A DNA stretch of 64,000 nucleotides, taken from assembly GCF_003752135.1 (NCBI RefSeq), contig NZ_RJVK01000002.1, positions 426,915-490,914 of the forward strand. The letters run 5' to 3'. Source of the stretch: Caminibacter pacificus. Its GTDB lineage: Bacteria; Campylobacterota; Campylobacteria; Campylobacterales; Nautiliaceae. Numbering within the stretch: position 1 is the first letter of the stretch; the number at the start of each line of letters is the position of its first letter. A program made the position numbers and the translations under genes. Below are positions 43,733 through 54,049 of this stretch, one piece after another. The notes beneath the pieces were generated by a model. It had not been told where the DNA came from. It saw only the letters and a list, made by a program, of their open reading frames with translations, and did not search any database.

Positions 43733-44896
43733 TTAGTGAAGCTCCTCGTTTAGCTTCACTTCTCTTCTACTTCTAAACGCAACCATTTTGCCTTTTGTAG
43801 TGTCGAATCTGTAATGGATTCCGTTAAGTCCTGCAAGTTCCAAGCCTTTGAAATACTCTTTGTATTCCGCATTCCACTCAGGATTAACTTCTTTGATTTT
43901 TTCGAATTCGTCTTCGCTAATCCAAATTTTAGTACCTTCAAGTACCGCAATTCCGGCATCTACAATACATCCGTCTCCAAGAGGGATTCCAGTTACACTA
44001 TTCGCACCGAGTAAAGTATTTCTTCCGATAGTAATAGGATTTCCGTTCGTACCGCTAAGCACACCTAAAATAGAAGCTCCTCCACCTACATCGGCACCTT
44101 CTTTTACAACCGCACTTGAAGAAATTCTACCCTCAACCATTACAGGACCTTCGGTACCTGCGTTGAAGTTAATATAGCTCGCTCCTGGCATTACGGTAGT
44201 TCCAGGTGCAAGTTGAGCTCCGAATCTAACTTTTGAGCTGTCAAGAATTCTGATATTATCATCAGGAATTACATGAGATAGGAATCTTGGGAATTTATCA
44301 ACGTATTCAACTTCAGGATAAGCGTCTTTTAGTTTTAGCTCGATTTCGTTCGCTCTTAGATAATCAAGCTCAATCGGAACGTTTCCGACCCAAGCACAAT
44401 TATGAAGAACTCCGAAAGCCCCGTTTAGATTGATACTTCTTAGTGGAACTTTTCTTTGAGATAGAGCGTATAATTTCAAATAAACACTCTCAACGCTTTT
44501 CGGATTCGTATCTTCAAAAATAAAACAAATTCTATAATTATCATACTCTTCTTCGTCAAAAATATCTTTTAAAACTTTTAAAACTTGAATATTTTTATGT
44601 TTATCTCCCACTGCCTCGGCAACAAGCTCTTCTCCGAAGTAGTTTAGCGCCGTATCTACGAATTCTTTCGTAACCGGTGCCACAAATTCGCTATCCTCAA
44701 AATCAACCTCAACACCGGTTTCAATCAAACTTCTTATAAAAACAGCAGCGCTTCCGAAGTTTTCGTTCCAATTAATAACCGGATACGTAGCTTGAAGCAC
44801 TTTGTCATGATTCAGTTGTCCTAAATCCACTCTTGCAATACCAAAAGCCAAAGGTTTCTTGTATTTATCGATACTTTCTACAAGTTTTTCAAACAT
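43733..44896 (-). CDS. dapD: Tetrahydrodipicolinate N-succinyltransferase, long epsilon type
   Basis: 387 residues, as in Campylobacter and Helicobacter, longer than the 274-residue E. coli enzyme. A left-handed beta-helix with hexapeptide repeats (VVKEGADVGGGASILG, ITIGRNTLLGANSV) occupies the C-terminal half. Catalyses succinylation in lysine/diaminopimelate synthesis. 85 bases separate it from rpmB and 36 from glmS. Confidence 0.92.
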   Translation of the reverse strand: MFEKLVESIDKYKKPLAFGIARVDLGQLNHDKVLQATYPVINWNENFGSAAVFIRSLIETGVEVDFEDSEFVAPVTKEFVDTALNYFGEELVAEAVGDKHKNIQVLKVLKDIFDEEEYDNYRICFIFEDTNPKSVESVYLKLYALSQRKVPLRSINLNGAFGVLHNCAWVGNVPIELDYLRANEIELKLKDAYPEVEYVDKFPRFLSHVIPDDNIRILDSSKVRFGAQLAPGTTVMPGASYINFNAGTEGPVMVEGRISSSAVVKEGADVGGGASILGVLSGTNGNPITIGRNTLLGANSVTGIPLGDGCIVDAGIAVLEGTKIWISEDEFEKIKEVNPEWNAEYKEYFKGLELAGLNGIHYRFDTTKGKMVAFRSRREVKLNEELH

Positions 44897-44932
44897 CGCC
44901 GTCCTTTTTTTCTAAATTATACCAAAATTATC

Positions 44933-46702
44933 CTATTCAACGGTTACGGATTTAGCCAAGTTTCTTGGCATATCGACATCATTACCCATTCTAATAGCAA
45001 CTTCCATAGCAAGTAGCTGTGTTACAACCATCATTTCAAAAAATTCCACCATAGGATGAGAGGTATCGTTTATTTTTACGAAATCGTCCGTCATTTCGAT
45101 ATATTCGCTCGAAATCGTAAGCACCGTCGCATCTCTTGCTACGAGCTCTTCGATATTTGATTTCGTCTTCTCAAAAAGAATATTTTTACTAAGAAGCGCA
45201 ACAACATACAAATCAGGGTCCGCAAGAGCGATAGGTCCGTGTTTCATCTCACCTGCCGGATATCCTTCGGCATGAATATAGCTTATCTCTTTTAGTTTCA
45301 AAGCTCCCTCAAGCGCAAGCGGGAAAAATATATCACGTCCGATATAGAAAAATCCGTGTCCGTGAAGATATCTTTTTGATAATCTTTTGATTTTTTCATG
45401 CAATGTGGCATCTACTTTAGTAACTTCGATCGCTTCATTGATGATATGATATTCGTTTTTCTTAGCAAGATAGTTACTAAGCATCCACAATGTCATCACT
45501 TGAGTTGCAAAAGCTTTTGTCGAAGCCACACCTTTTTCTATTCCGGCTCTAAGCAATATCGTTCTATCCGCTTCTCTAACTATAGAAGAGTTATCGACAT
45601 TACAAAGCGCAAGAGTTTTTAATCCGGCTTTTTTAGCCATTTTAAGAGTTTCAAGAGTATCCGCCGTCTCACCGCTTTGAGAAATAACTACAAAAAGAGT
45701 GTCTTTTGTCAAAAGCGGCTCACGATATCTAAGCTCGCTCGCAACTTCTACGTTCGTTCTTATTTTAGCATCTCTCTCAAGCAGATATTTTCCTACAAGC
45801 CCGGCATGATAACTCGTACCGCAAGCGGAAATTATAATATTATTAATTCCTTCGAAAAATTCCCTATCAAGTTCTTCAAAATGAATTCCGTATTCCGTAT
45901 TTCTTCCTAAAGTATTCTCTTTTAATACGTCATATTGTTCGTATATCTCTTTTTCCATATAAAATCTAAATCCGCTTTTTTTAGCGGACTCTTTATTATT
46001 AGGCAAATCTTTAAAACGAGGGGATAATTTTTCATGTCCTTTAAAAATATGAATCTCTTCATCCACCCAACCCCACTCGTCATCTTCCAAATAATGAGCA
46101 GTAGTAGCATGACCTATCAAAGGAGCGTCCGACGAAGCGAAATAAATTTTATTCTCGTTTTTTGCAACGATTAAAGGAGAACCTTTTTTTGCAAAAAGAA
46201 TTTTCTTAGGAAATTTTTCGCTAATCAAAAGAATCGCATAAGCCCCGTCGAGCTTTTCTAAAGTTTTTTGAAAAGCTTCCACCTCATCGCCGTTATAATA
46301 ATATTCAAAAAGTTTAACAATCACTTCGGTATCGGTTTGAGACAAAAAGTTTACACCTTCTTTTTGCAAAAACTTCTTAATTTCCTGATAGTTTTCAATA
46401 ATCCCGTTATGTACTACAGCCGAAAATTCTCCTCTATGCGGGTGAGCGTTTATTTCCGTAGGTTTGCCGTGAGTCGCCCATCTTGTATGAGCTATTCCGA
46501 CACTCGGCTTATTAAGTTTTACTTTGGAAATTTTATCTTCTAAGTTTTTAATTTTACCTACGGCTTTTATAGTTTTTAACTCTCCGTTATCAAGTACTGC
46601 AATCCCCGCACTATCATATCCTCTATATTCGAGCTCTTTTAATCCCTCAATCAAATAATCAACAACGTTTTCAATCCCTATACATCCTACGATCCCGCAC
46701 AT
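44933..46702 (-). CDS. glmS: Glucosamine-fructose-6-phosphate aminotransferase
   Basis: 589 residues. Met is followed by the catalytic Cys (MCGIVG) of the class II glutaminase domain, then two SIS domains (SACGTSYHA, SQSGETADT) and the C-terminal AKSVTVE. First step of UDP-GlcNAc synthesis. The ATG at 46702 shares one base with the galU stop codon (TGATG), favouring coupling; an in-frame TTG just before it is not preferred. The 5' leader shows no sign of a glmS ribozyme. Confidence 0.97.
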   Translation of the reverse strand: MCGIVGCIGIENVVDYLIEGLKELEYRGYDSAGIAVLDNGELKTIKAVGKIKNLEDKISKVKLNKPSVGIAHTRWATHGKPTEINAHPHRGEFSAVVHNGIIENYQEIKKFLQKEGVNFLSQTDTEVIVKLFEYYYNGDEVEAFQKTLEKLDGAYAILLISEKFPKKILFAKKGSPLIVAKNENKIYFASSDAPLIGHATTAHYLEDDEWGWVDEEIHIFKGHEKLSPRFKDLPNNKESAKKSGFRFYMEKEIYEQYDVLKENTLGRNTEYGIHFEELDREFFEGINNIIISACGTSYHAGLVGKYLLERDAKIRTNVEVASELRYREPLLTKDTLFVVISQSGETADTLETLKMAKKAGLKTLALCNVDNSSIVREADRTILLRAGIEKGVASTKAFATQVMTLWMLSNYLAKKNEYHIINEAIEVTKVDATLHEKIKRLSKRYLHGHGFFYIGRDIFFPLALEGALKLKEISYIHAEGYPAGEMKHGPIALADPDLYVVALLSKNILFEKTKSNIEELVARDATVLTISSEYIEMTDDFVKINDTSHPMVEFFEMMVVTQLLAMEVAIRMGNDVDMPRNLAKSVTVE

Positions 46703-47520
46703 CAATTACCCCCAAAATCTTTTTCATAAAAATAGTTAGTAGCTTCAATAAATCCTCTTACACTACCGCAATCAAATCTTCTACCTTTAAATTTATAACC
46801 TATTACCATTCCCTCTTTTGCTTGTCTTAAAAGTGCGTCGGTTAGCTGAATTTCACCGCCTTTTCCGGGTTTTGTTTCTCTTAATAAGTCAAAAATATCC
46901 GGAGTTAAAATATATCTTCCTATAATAGCCAAATTACTCGGGGCTTTGTCGATATCAGGTTTTTCAACCATATCTTCTATCATCAATATCCCCTCTTCAA
47001 TCTCCTTTCCGGCTACGATTCCGTATTTGTTAACTTCTTCTTTCGGAACTTCTTCAAGAGCCACGATTGTACATTTGAATTTATTATATAGTTTCACCAT
47101 TTGTGATAATACGTCACCCTCGCACAAATCATCGGCAAGCACTACCGCAAAAGGATTGTTGCCGATAAGCGGCTCTCCCGTTAATACCGCATGTCCGAGT
47201 CCTAACATTTTTCTTTGTCTTACATAAGTAAAAGTACATTTTTCTATCATTTCGTTTACTTCTTGCAATAATCCCTCTTTTGAAGAGCCTTCAATCTGAT
47301 TTTCAAGCTCCGGATTATGATCCAAATAATCTTCAATCGCTCTTTTGCTTCTTCCTGTCACAAATCCTATTTCAAAAATTCCGGCGTTCATACACTCTTT
47401 TATACCGTAATGAATCAAAGGTTTATTTACCACAGGCAACATCTCTTTTGGTACTGACTTAGTAGCGGGCAAGAATCTTGTCCCGTAACCGGCAGCCGGA
47501 AATAGTGCTTTTTTTATCAT
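46702..47520 (-). CDS. galU: UTP-glucose-1-phosphate uridylyltransferase
   Basis: 272 residues with the nucleotidyltransferase signature AAGYGTRFLPATKSVPKEM near the N-terminus, VLADDLC and the C-terminal FDCGSVRGF. Makes UDP-glucose for envelope sugars. It overlaps the antiporter gene by 4 bases and glmS by 1, so the whole kdsD-rluB-yjbQ-antiporter-galU-glmS run is probably one operon. Confidence 0.96.
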   Translation of the reverse strand: MIKKALFPAAGYGTRFLPATKSVPKEMLPVVNKPLIHYGIKECMNAGIFEIGFVTGRSKRAIEDYLDHNPELENQIEGSSKEGLLQEVNEMIEKCTFTYVRQRKMLGLGHAVLTGEPLIGNNPFAVVLADDLCEGDVLSQMVKLYNKFKCTIVALEEVPKEEVNKYGIVAGKEIEEGILMIEDMVEKPDIDKAPSNLAIIGRYILTPDIFDLLRETKPGKGGEIQLTDALLRQAKEGMVIGYKFKGRRFDCGSVRGFIEATNYFYEKDFGGN

Positions 47521-49133
47521 CCTTTCTCCTTTCTCAGTTCACATCTCAGTGCTAAGCTTATTAGTTTTTCCGCTAATTCTTTACTTTTATCCACAACATA
47601 AACATTATGATTTTTATAAAACTCTTTTTCTATCTCGTCATCGGTTAAAACTATTACGTTCAAATTCGGGTTAATCGCCAAAATATTCTCGGTTATCAAA
47701 TGAGTATGTTCTTCATTTAAAGTCGTAATTATAACAGCACTCGCATCCTTAACATTAAGACTCTCAAGAACTCTTTTATTCGCAGCGTTACCGAAAATAA
47801 CATTATCTCCGTTTTTAAGTCCCTGTTTTACAAGCTCGATTTGTTTATCTATCGCTACATAAGGAATCCCGGCACGAGTTAGTTTTCTCGCTACTCTTTG
47901 ACCTATTTTGTCATAACCGATCAATATAATATGCCCCGCAACTTCGGCAGGTTTTAATTCGAACTCTTCGAAATTTTGAACTTCTTTGTCAAAAATATCT
48001 GCGATTTTATAAATATATCTCAAAATAAACGGAGTCAAAATCATAGAAATAACTACAACAACTACAAGTTTTTGTAACAAATCGCTCTCAACCAAATTAT
48101 ATTTTCCGAGCAGCGCGAAAATAACAAACGCAAATTCCCCGATTTGCGAAAGAATAAACGCAGTTTTAATAGCTATACGATTATGTTTTACGAAAAATTT
48201 AAGCATCAAATATATAATCCCGGCTTTCGAGAGCATAAACGCTACCGTCATCAAAAGAATAGAAAAAATATTGTGAATTACGAAATTAATATTCACCATA
48301 AGCCCGACAGATACGAAAAAGATACCTAATAATAAATCTCTAAAAGGTACCAGGTCGGCTTCGATTTGGTATTTATATTTCGTCTCACTTAAAATCATAC
48401 CCGCAAGAAACGCTCCAAGAGAATAACTAAGCCCGAAAAAGTGTGCGATTTCAGCAGCCACAAGCACCACTAAAAGAACGGTAGCCATAAAAATTTCATC
48501 CGATTTCGTTTTTGTAGCGTGAGAAATTACAAAAGGCGCTATAAACTTCCCGTAAATATAAATAAAAACACCAAGTGCCGCAAAGCCTCCTAATGTTTTT
48601 AAAATAAGCTGGGTTAAATCGGCATCTTTATTTACGATAATCGAAATCGCAATTAATATAGGAATAACCGCAATATCTTGAAAAAGCAAAATCCCAAGAG
48701 CGATTCTTCCGTAAGGCTTTGAGATTTCTCTGCTTTCGTTTAATAGTTTTAGTACTATCGCCGTTGAACTTAGCGCAATAGCAGAACCTATAATAAGAGC
48801 GATTCTTATATCGATATTAAAAAACCAATAAAAAACAAGTCCGAAAATTCCGCTAACTATTGTCATTTCGGCAAAACCGAACCCGAAAACCTCTTTTTTC
48901 ATCGATTTGAGTTTCTCAGGAGAAAACTCAAGCCCGATCATAAACATCAAAAACACTATACCAAGCTCAGCTACTACTTCGATAGTATGCTTATCAAGAC
49001 TAAAAATATTGGAAATGATAATCCCGGTAAATATATATCCGATAATCGGAGGAATTTTAAGTCTTGCAAAAGGGATGTTAAAACTTAATGCGATAAACAA
49101 AAGCGCAATAACGATTATCAAAGGACTAACCAT
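47517..49133 (-). CDS. Kef-type monovalent cation:proton antiporter (CPA2)
   Basis: 538 residues: about 12 N-terminal helices with the CPA2 marks PPIIGYIFTG and ALSSTAIVLKL, then a cytosolic TrkA-N domain with weakly conserved nucleotide site (ILIGYDKIGQRVA) near 400-530. Exports K+ or Na+ against protons. The ATG at 49133 is chosen over an in-frame TTG. It overlaps yjbQ by 8 bases. Confidence 0.93.
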   Translation of the reverse strand: MVSPLIIVIALLFIALSFNIPFARLKIPPIIGYIFTGIIISNIFSLDKHTIEVVAELGIVFLMFMIGLEFSPEKLKSMKKEVFGFGFAEMTIVSGIFGLVFYWFFNIDIRIALIIGSAIALSSTAIVLKLLNESREISKPYGRIALGILLFQDIAVIPILIAISIIVNKDADLTQLILKTLGGFAALGVFIYIYGKFIAPFVISHATKTKSDEIFMATVLLVVLVAAEIAHFFGLSYSLGAFLAGMILSETKYKYQIEADLVPFRDLLLGIFFVSVGLMVNINFVIHNIFSILLMTVAFMLSKAGIIYLMLKFFVKHNRIAIKTAFILSQIGEFAFVIFALLGKYNLVESDLLQKLVVVVVISMILTPFILRYIYKIADIFDKEVQNFEEFELKPAEVAGHIILIGYDKIGQRVARKLTRAGIPYVAIDKQIELVKQGLKNGDNVIFGNAANKRVLESLNVKDASAVIITTLNEEHTHLITENILAINPNLNVIVLTDDEIEKEFYKNHNVYVVDKSKELAEKLISLALRCELRKEKG

Positions 49134-49512
49134 TAACAACCTTCACCAAAACATCTCTATCTCTTGGTCCGTCGAACTCAACCAAATAAATTCCTTGCCA
49201 CTCTCCTAAAACTACAGAACCGTTATCAACGATTAAAGAGAGATTGCTTCTTAAAAACGCAGCTTTTAAGTGAGCTTTTGCGTTTGAGTGATGATACTCC
49301 TTATCAGGTACAATCTCAGATAAAGTTTTTAACAAATCTCTTTTTAAAGTAGTATCGCTTTTTTCGAAAATTATAACGCTTGCCGTCGAATGAGGACAAA
49401 AAACCACCGCCATTCCGTTTTTTACTCCGCTTTTTATCACAGCTTCTTTAATATCGTTGGTAATGTCTATAACTTCCGATTTATAATTCGTTTTGTATCT
49501 AAGCTTTGTCAT
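49126..49512 (-). CDS. YjbQ family protein (UPF0047)
   Basis: 128 residues. The conserved HSTASV, HHSNAKAHLKA and VLGEWQGIYLVEFDGPRDR motifs identify the family; the histidines likely bind metal. Some members have thiamin phosphate synthase activity in vitro, but the physiological role is open. It overlaps rluB by 14 bases. Confidence 0.92.
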   Translation of the reverse strand: MTKLRYKTNYKSEVIDITNDIKEAVIKSGVKNGMAVVFCPHSTASVIIFEKSDTTLKRDLLKTLSEIVPDKEYHHSNAKAHLKAAFLRSNLSLIVDNGSVVLGEWQGIYLVEFDGPRDRDVLVKVVNG

Positions 49513-50260
49513 TTTTCTCCTTTTGTAAAAATTCTTTTAGAAGTTTATATTCTCTTTTGTCGAAATATCTCGTTTTTCCGGTAGGTAGAGCATTTAAACT
49601 AACCCATCCGTAAGAGAGTCTTTTCAAATCCAAAACGTCTCTTCCGAAATGTGCGAAAAACCTTCTAAGCTCTCTATTTTTACCCTCACCTATAGCAACT
49701 TTTATAGTCGAATATTTTGGTGAATTTTTTATAATCTGATAATTCAAAAACGGCTTTAGCTTAATTTTTTCTTGTGTATTTTTTTCATGAGCGCCTTCGC
49801 TTCCGACTTCAACCCCCTCTTGCATTGCCGCTTCCATTTCAGGAGTGATATCTCCTTTTATTCTAAGCTTATAAACACGCGGCAAATCCGAATTCATCAA
49901 CGCATCGGCAACTTTTGGCGAGTCGGTCAAAATCAAAAGCCCCTCACTCGCAAAATCGAGCCTTCCAACAGGTATGAAATGTTTATATTTTTTCGGCAGC
50001 GAATCATAAATGGTTTTTCTGCCTTTAGGGTCTTTTTTCGTAACAAGCTCCCCTCTTGGTTTGTTATAAACGATACAAGTATATTTGGTGCTTTTTTTAA
50101 CGGGTCTTCCGTTTACGGCTACTTTATCTCCCGTTTGCACGTCGTATGCGGGATTAGTAACTATTTTTCCGTTTACTTTTACTTTTCCTTCGAATATAAG
50201 TCTATCAGCTTCTCTTCTTGAATACGTAGTGTGATGACTTATAAATTTATTTAACCTCAA
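49499..50260 (-). CDS. rluB: Ribosomal large-subunit pseudouridine synthase, RluB/RsuA family
   Basis: 253 residues: an N-terminal S4 RNA-binding domain (RLNKFISHHTTYSRREADRLI-like start), then the synthase domain with the catalytic Asp in GRLDFASEGLL. It modifies U in rRNA, by family 23S helix 89. RluB versus RluF or RsuA cannot be decided firmly by eye, but it precedes kdsD as in other epsilon genomes, to my recollection. Confidence 0.88.
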   Translation of the reverse strand: MRLNKFISHHTTYSRREADRLIFEGKVKVNGKIVTNPAYDVQTGDKVAVNGRPVKKSTKYTCIVYNKPRGELVTKKDPKGRKTIYDSLPKKYKHFIPVGRLDFASEGLLILTDSPKVADALMNSDLPRVYKLRIKGDITPEMEAAMQEGVEVGSEGAHEKNTQEKIKLKPFLNYQIIKNSPKYSTIKVAIGEGKNRELRRFFAHFGRDVLDLKRLSYGWVSLNALPTGKTRYFDKREYKLLKEFLQKEKNDKA

Positions 50261-50277
50261 CTTTTTATCCTTTCAAT

Positions 50278-51222
50278 TTATTTTATACCCGCTTCTACCA
50301 AATGATGAATATGAATAACACCCACAACGTTTCCGTTATTATCAATCACAGGCAAAAACTGAATTTTATTGTCTTCCATAAACGCAAGTGCGTCACTTGC
50401 GAGCATCTCTTTATTTATCGTTTTCGGATTAAGAGTCGCAAACTCTATCGCTTTTTTATTCAAATCGAAATTTTCGCTCATCATAGCTCTTCTTAAATCC
50501 CCGTCACTAAGAATCGCTTTTACTTTTCCGTTATCCAAAAACAATACGTGTCCGAGTTTACCTTCGGTCATTTTTATAATCGCATCTTTCAAACTCACAT
50601 CCTCATCCACAACCGGAAACTCTTCTTTCATCAAATCTTTAACTTTTACGAAAAGTTTTTTACCAAGAGAACCGCCCGGATGAAAAGATGCGAAATCTTC
50701 TTTTGTAAAATTTCTTTTTTTCATAAGACAAACGGCTAAAGCGTCTCCCATTGCAAGGGTTAAAGTGGTAGAACTCGTAGGCGCCACGTTTAGTGGACAC
50801 GCCTCTTTATCTACATGAATATTCAATACCACATCCGCATATCTCGCAAGAGTGGAATCCATACGCCCAGTCATCGCTATCAAAGGCACTTCGAATCTCT
50901 TAATATGAGGCAAAATCTTTATAAGCTCTTCACTCTCACCGCTATAACTGATAGCAAGCACGCTGTCGTCTTTTGTTATCATCCCCAAATCCCCGTGAAG
51001 CGCTTCTGTGGGATGTATAAAAAAGCTCGGAGTTCCCGTACTTGCGAGCGTTGCGGCTATTTTACTTCCGATAAGCCCGGATTTTCCTACACCCGTTACT
51101 ATTAATTTGCCTTTGGTGTTATAAGCTATCTCCACAGCTTTTTCGATTCCGCTAACGTCAGCTTTTAATAAAGCGTCGGCTTCGATATCAAGAACTTCCC
51201 TTGCAATTTTTCTAAAATCCAC
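50278..51222 (-). CDS. kdsD: Arabinose-5-phosphate isomerase (KpsF/GutQ type)
   Basis: 314 residues: SIS domain (TGVGKSGLIGSKIAATLASTG-type motif, SYSGESEEL) followed by two CBS repeats in the last 120 residues. It makes D-arabinose 5-phosphate for Kdo, needed for LPS core. First gene of the envelope operon, divergent from acnB with a 159-base gap. Confidence 0.95.
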   Translation of the reverse strand: MDFRKIAREVLDIEADALLKADVSGIEKAVEIAYNTKGKLIVTGVGKSGLIGSKIAATLASTGTPSFFIHPTEALHGDLGMITKDDSVLAISYSGESEELIKILPHIKRFEVPLIAMTGRMDSTLARYADVVLNIHVDKEACPLNVAPTSSTTLTLAMGDALAVCLMKKRNFTKEDFASFHPGGSLGKKLFVKVKDLMKEEFPVVDEDVSLKDAIIKMTEGKLGHVLFLDNGKVKAILSDGDLRRAMMSENFDLNKKAIEFATLNPKTINKEMLASDALAFMEDNKIQFLPVIDNNGNVVGVIHIHHLVEAGIK

Positions 51223-51280
51223 TTTTAGCCTTTTTAACTAAAATTATACCAAAATTGTTGATACTAAAATGATTTTAAAA

Positions 51281-51329
51281 TGTTACTTTTTTATACACGC
51301 TTTGAGATATAAAATTTCAAAATGTAACA
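51281..51329. promoter_or_regulatory. Inverted TGTTAC/GTAACA pair in the kdsD-acnB intergenic region
   Basis: TGTTAC at 51281-51286 and GTAACA at 51324-51329, each within AAAATGT-AC context, flank a possible promoter (TATAAA at about 51309). The arrangement suggests an operator read by a dimeric regulator, but the two halves are 37 bases apart and no known consensus is recognised. Confidence 0.35.
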
Positions 51330-51381
51330 ATTCGTAAAAATTTATTTTACAATTTCATAAAATCCAACTAAAAGGAAGCAC

Positions 51382-53976
51382 ATGAGCTTTATTGAAGAGT
51401 ATAAAAAACATACTGAAGAAAGAGCGAAACTTGGAATTCCTCCGCTACCTCTAACAGCAAAACAAGCGGCGGAACTTGTAGAACTTCTAAAAATGGTTCC
51501 TATTCCTGAAGAAGAATATTTAATGGACCTTTTCTTAAATCATATTAACCCTGGTGTTGACGAAGCGGCATACGTAAAAGCTGCATTTTTAAACGACATC
51601 GTTCAAGGAAAAACAAGCTCACCTGCCATTTCTCCTAAAAGAGCGGTACAAATCTTAGGTACTATGCTTGGAGGGTACAACGTAAAACCTCTAATCGACG
51701 CACTAAGCCACAAAGACGAAGAAATCGCACAAGAAGCGGCAAATCAACTTAAAAACATCCTACTTGTATATGATGCATTCCATGATGTAGAAGATTTGGC
51801 AAAAGCAGGAAACAAATACGCTCAAGAAGTACTTGAAAGCTGGGCGAATGCCGAGTGGTTCACAACAAAACCTAAACTTCCTGAAAGCATTAAAGCGGTA
51901 GTATTCAAAGTACCTGGTGAAACAAACACTGACGACCTTTCACCGGCAAGCGAAGCGTTTACAAGAAGCGATATTCCTCTACATGCATTAAGTATGCTAA
52001 AAGCAAAAATGCCGAACGCTCTTGAAACTATCGAAGAGCTTAAAAAAACAGGTCATCCTGTAGCGTTCGTAGGTGACGTTGTAGGTACGGGAAGTTCGAG
52101 AAAATCTGCGGCAAACTCTGTAATTTGGCATATCGGAGAAGAAATCCCTTACGTTCCTAACAAAAAAAGAGGCGGAATCGTTATCGGTGGCGTTATCGCA
52201 CCTATTTTCTTCAATACTCTTGAAGACGCGGGAGCACTTCCTATTCAAGCACCGGTAGACAAACTTGAAACGGGAGATATCATCGAAATCAGACCTTATG
52301 AAGGTAAAATCCTTAAAAACGGCGAAGTTGTAAGCGAATTCGAACTAAAACCAAATACTCTTCCTGATGAAGTACAAGCAGGCGGTAGGGTTCCTTTAAT
52401 CATCGGTAAAAACTTAACTAAAAAAGCAAGAGAATCCCTAAAAATGGAACCTGAAACTGATATCTTCATCAGACCTGAACAACCGGCTGACAAAGAAGGC
52501 GTAGGATATACGCTCGCTCAAAAAATTATCGGTAAAGCGTGCGGAATGGAAGGTGTAAGACCTGGTATGTACGTCGAGCCGACTGTTGCTACGGTAGGTA
52601 GCCAAGATACTACGGGTGCGATGACAAGAGACGAGATTAAAGAACTTGCGGCTCTCGGATTCAACGCGGACCTTGTAATGCAAAGTTTCTGTCATACGGC
52701 TGCATATCCGAAACCTGCTGATATCGAGCTACATCACACATTACCTGCGTTTATTACAAGTAGAGGCGGTGTAGCGCTAAGACCTGGAGATGGTGTTATC
52801 CACTCTTGGCTAAACAGAATGATTTTACCTGATACTTTAGGAACTGGTGGAGATAGTCATACAAGATTCCCTATCGGTATTTCGTTCCCGGCTGGTTCAG
52901 GACTTGTAGCATTTGCGGCAGTTACGGGAAGTATGCCACTAAACGTACCTGAAAGCGTACTTGTAAGATTCAAAGGTGAGCTTCAACCTGGAATCACTCT
53001 AAGAGACCTTGTTAATGCAATTCCTTATTTTGCAATCAAACAAGGACTACTTACAGTTGAAAAGAAAAATAAAAAGAACATCTTCAACGGAAGAATCCTT
53101 GAAATTGAAGGTGATATTATTAGAAACCTTACTGTAGAACAAGCATTCGAACTTGCAGACGCATCTGCTGAGAGAAGTGCGGCGGCATGTACTGTTGATG
53201 TTAGCGAAGAGCAAGTTGCGGAATATCTAAAATCAAACATCAAAATGCTTGAAGCAATGATTGAAGCGGGATATGAAGATAAAAGAACTATTCAAAGAAG
53301 AATCGACAAAATGAAAGAATGGCTCGACAATCCTAAACTTCTAAGAAGAGACGAAAACGCAGAATACGCTGCGGTTATCGAAATCGACCTAAACGAAATT
53401 ACAGAGCCTATCGTTGCGTGTCCTAACGACCCTGATGACGTTGCGACAATCAGCGAAGTATTAGCAGACCCTAACAGACCTCATAAAATTGACGAAGTGT
53501 TCCTTGGAAGCTGTATGACAAACATCGGTCACTATAGAGCGGCTGGTGAGATTCTAAAAGGTGAAGGACAAGTGCCTGTAAGACTATGGATTGCACCTCC
53601 TACAAAAATGGATAAAGAACAACTAACAGAAGAAGGATACTATGCAATCTTCGGTCAAGCGGGTGCGAGAATCGAGATTCCTGGATGTTCGCTTTGTATG
53701 GGTAACCAAGCAAGAGTTGCGGACTATGCAAACGTATTCTCAACTTCTACAAGAAACTTTGATAACAGAATGGGTAAAGGTGCGAAAGTTTACCTTGGAA
53801 GTGCGGAACTTGCAGCGGTAACTGCTCTTCTTGGTAGAATCCCTACAAAAGAAGAGTATCTTGAAATTATCGAGAAAAAACTTGCAGGAAAAGAAGACAA
53901 AGTTTACAAATACCTATACTTCCATCAAATGCCGGAAGATTACGTGAAAAAAATGCTTTCACTAACTCTTCAATAA
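51382..53976 (+). CDS. acnB: Aconitate hydratase B
   Basis: 864 residues in AcnB domain order: HEAT-like N-terminal domain, swivel domain, then the catalytic domains. 4Fe-4S ligands fall in GSCMTNIGH and [23 protein letters not shown] is a typical AcnB swivel motif. Citrate-isocitrate conversion, in this lineage for the reductive TCA cycle. AAAGGAAG before the ATG. Confidence 0.98.
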   Translation: MSFIEEYKKHTEERAKLGIPPLPLTAKQAAELVELLKMVPIPEEEYLMDLFLNHINPGVDEAAYVKAAFLNDIVQGKTSSPAISPKRAVQILGTMLGGYNVKPLIDALSHKDEEIAQEAANQLKNILLVYDAFHDVEDLAKAGNKYAQEVLESWANAEWFTTKPKLPESIKAVVFKVPGETNTDDLSPASEAFTRSDIPLHALSMLKAKMPNALETIEELKKTGHPVAFVGDVVGTGSSRKSAANSVIWHIGEEIPYVPNKKRGGIVIGGVIAPIFFNTLEDAGALPIQAPVDKLETGDIIEIRPYEGKILKNGEVVSEFELKPNTLPDEVQAGGRVPLIIGKNLTKKARESLKMEPETDIFIRPEQPADKEGVGYTLAQKIIGKACGMEGVRPGMYVEPTVATVGSQDTTGAMTRDEIKELAALGFNADLVMQSFCHTAAYPKPADIELHHTLPAFITSRGGVALRPGDGVIHSWLNRMILPDTLGTGGDSHTRFPIGISFPAGSGLVAFAAVTGSMPLNVPESVLVRFKGELQPGITLRDLVNAIPYFAIKQGLLTVEKKNKKNIFNGRILEIEGDIIRNLTVEQAFELADASAERSAAACTVDVSEEQVAEYLKSNIKMLEAMIEAGYEDKRTIQRRIDKMKEWLDNPKLLRRDENAEYAAVIEIDLNEITEPIVACPNDPDDVATISEVLADPNRPHKIDEVFLGSCMTNIGHYRAAGEILKGEGQVPVRLWIAPPTKMDKEQLTEEGYYAIFGQAGARIEIPGCSLCMGNQARVADYANVFSTSTRNFDNRMGKGAKVYLGSAELAAVTALLGRIPTKEEYLEIIEKKLAGKEDKVYKYLYFHQMPEDYVKKMLSLTLQ

Positions 53977-54014
53977 TCTTCTTTTTCCTTTTTTCTTTTT
54001 ATCTAAGATAATTA

Positions 54015-54026
54015 TCTCTGACACCT
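54015..54026 (-). repeat. 12-base sequence shared with the tRNA intergenic region
   Basis: TCTCTGACACCT here is the exact reverse complement of 40273-40284. It adjoins a 12-base palindrome AGATAATTATCT (54006-54017) between the convergent acnB and DUF445 genes. Could be a remnant of a dispersed repeat family; two copies are too few to be sure. Confidence 0.35.
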
Positions 54027-54049
54027 AAAATCAATGTAAAAGAAAAAAA

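Noticed and set aside
44933..46720. Possible glmS ribozyme
   Set aside because: The glmS start directly abuts the galU stop, leaving no leader that could hold it, and the ribozyme is a feature of Gram-positive bacteria.
54006..54017. Perfect palindrome AGATAATTATCT resembling half of a Fur box
   Set aside because: It lies between two convergent genes, where an operator is not expected, and lacks the rest of a Fur consensus.
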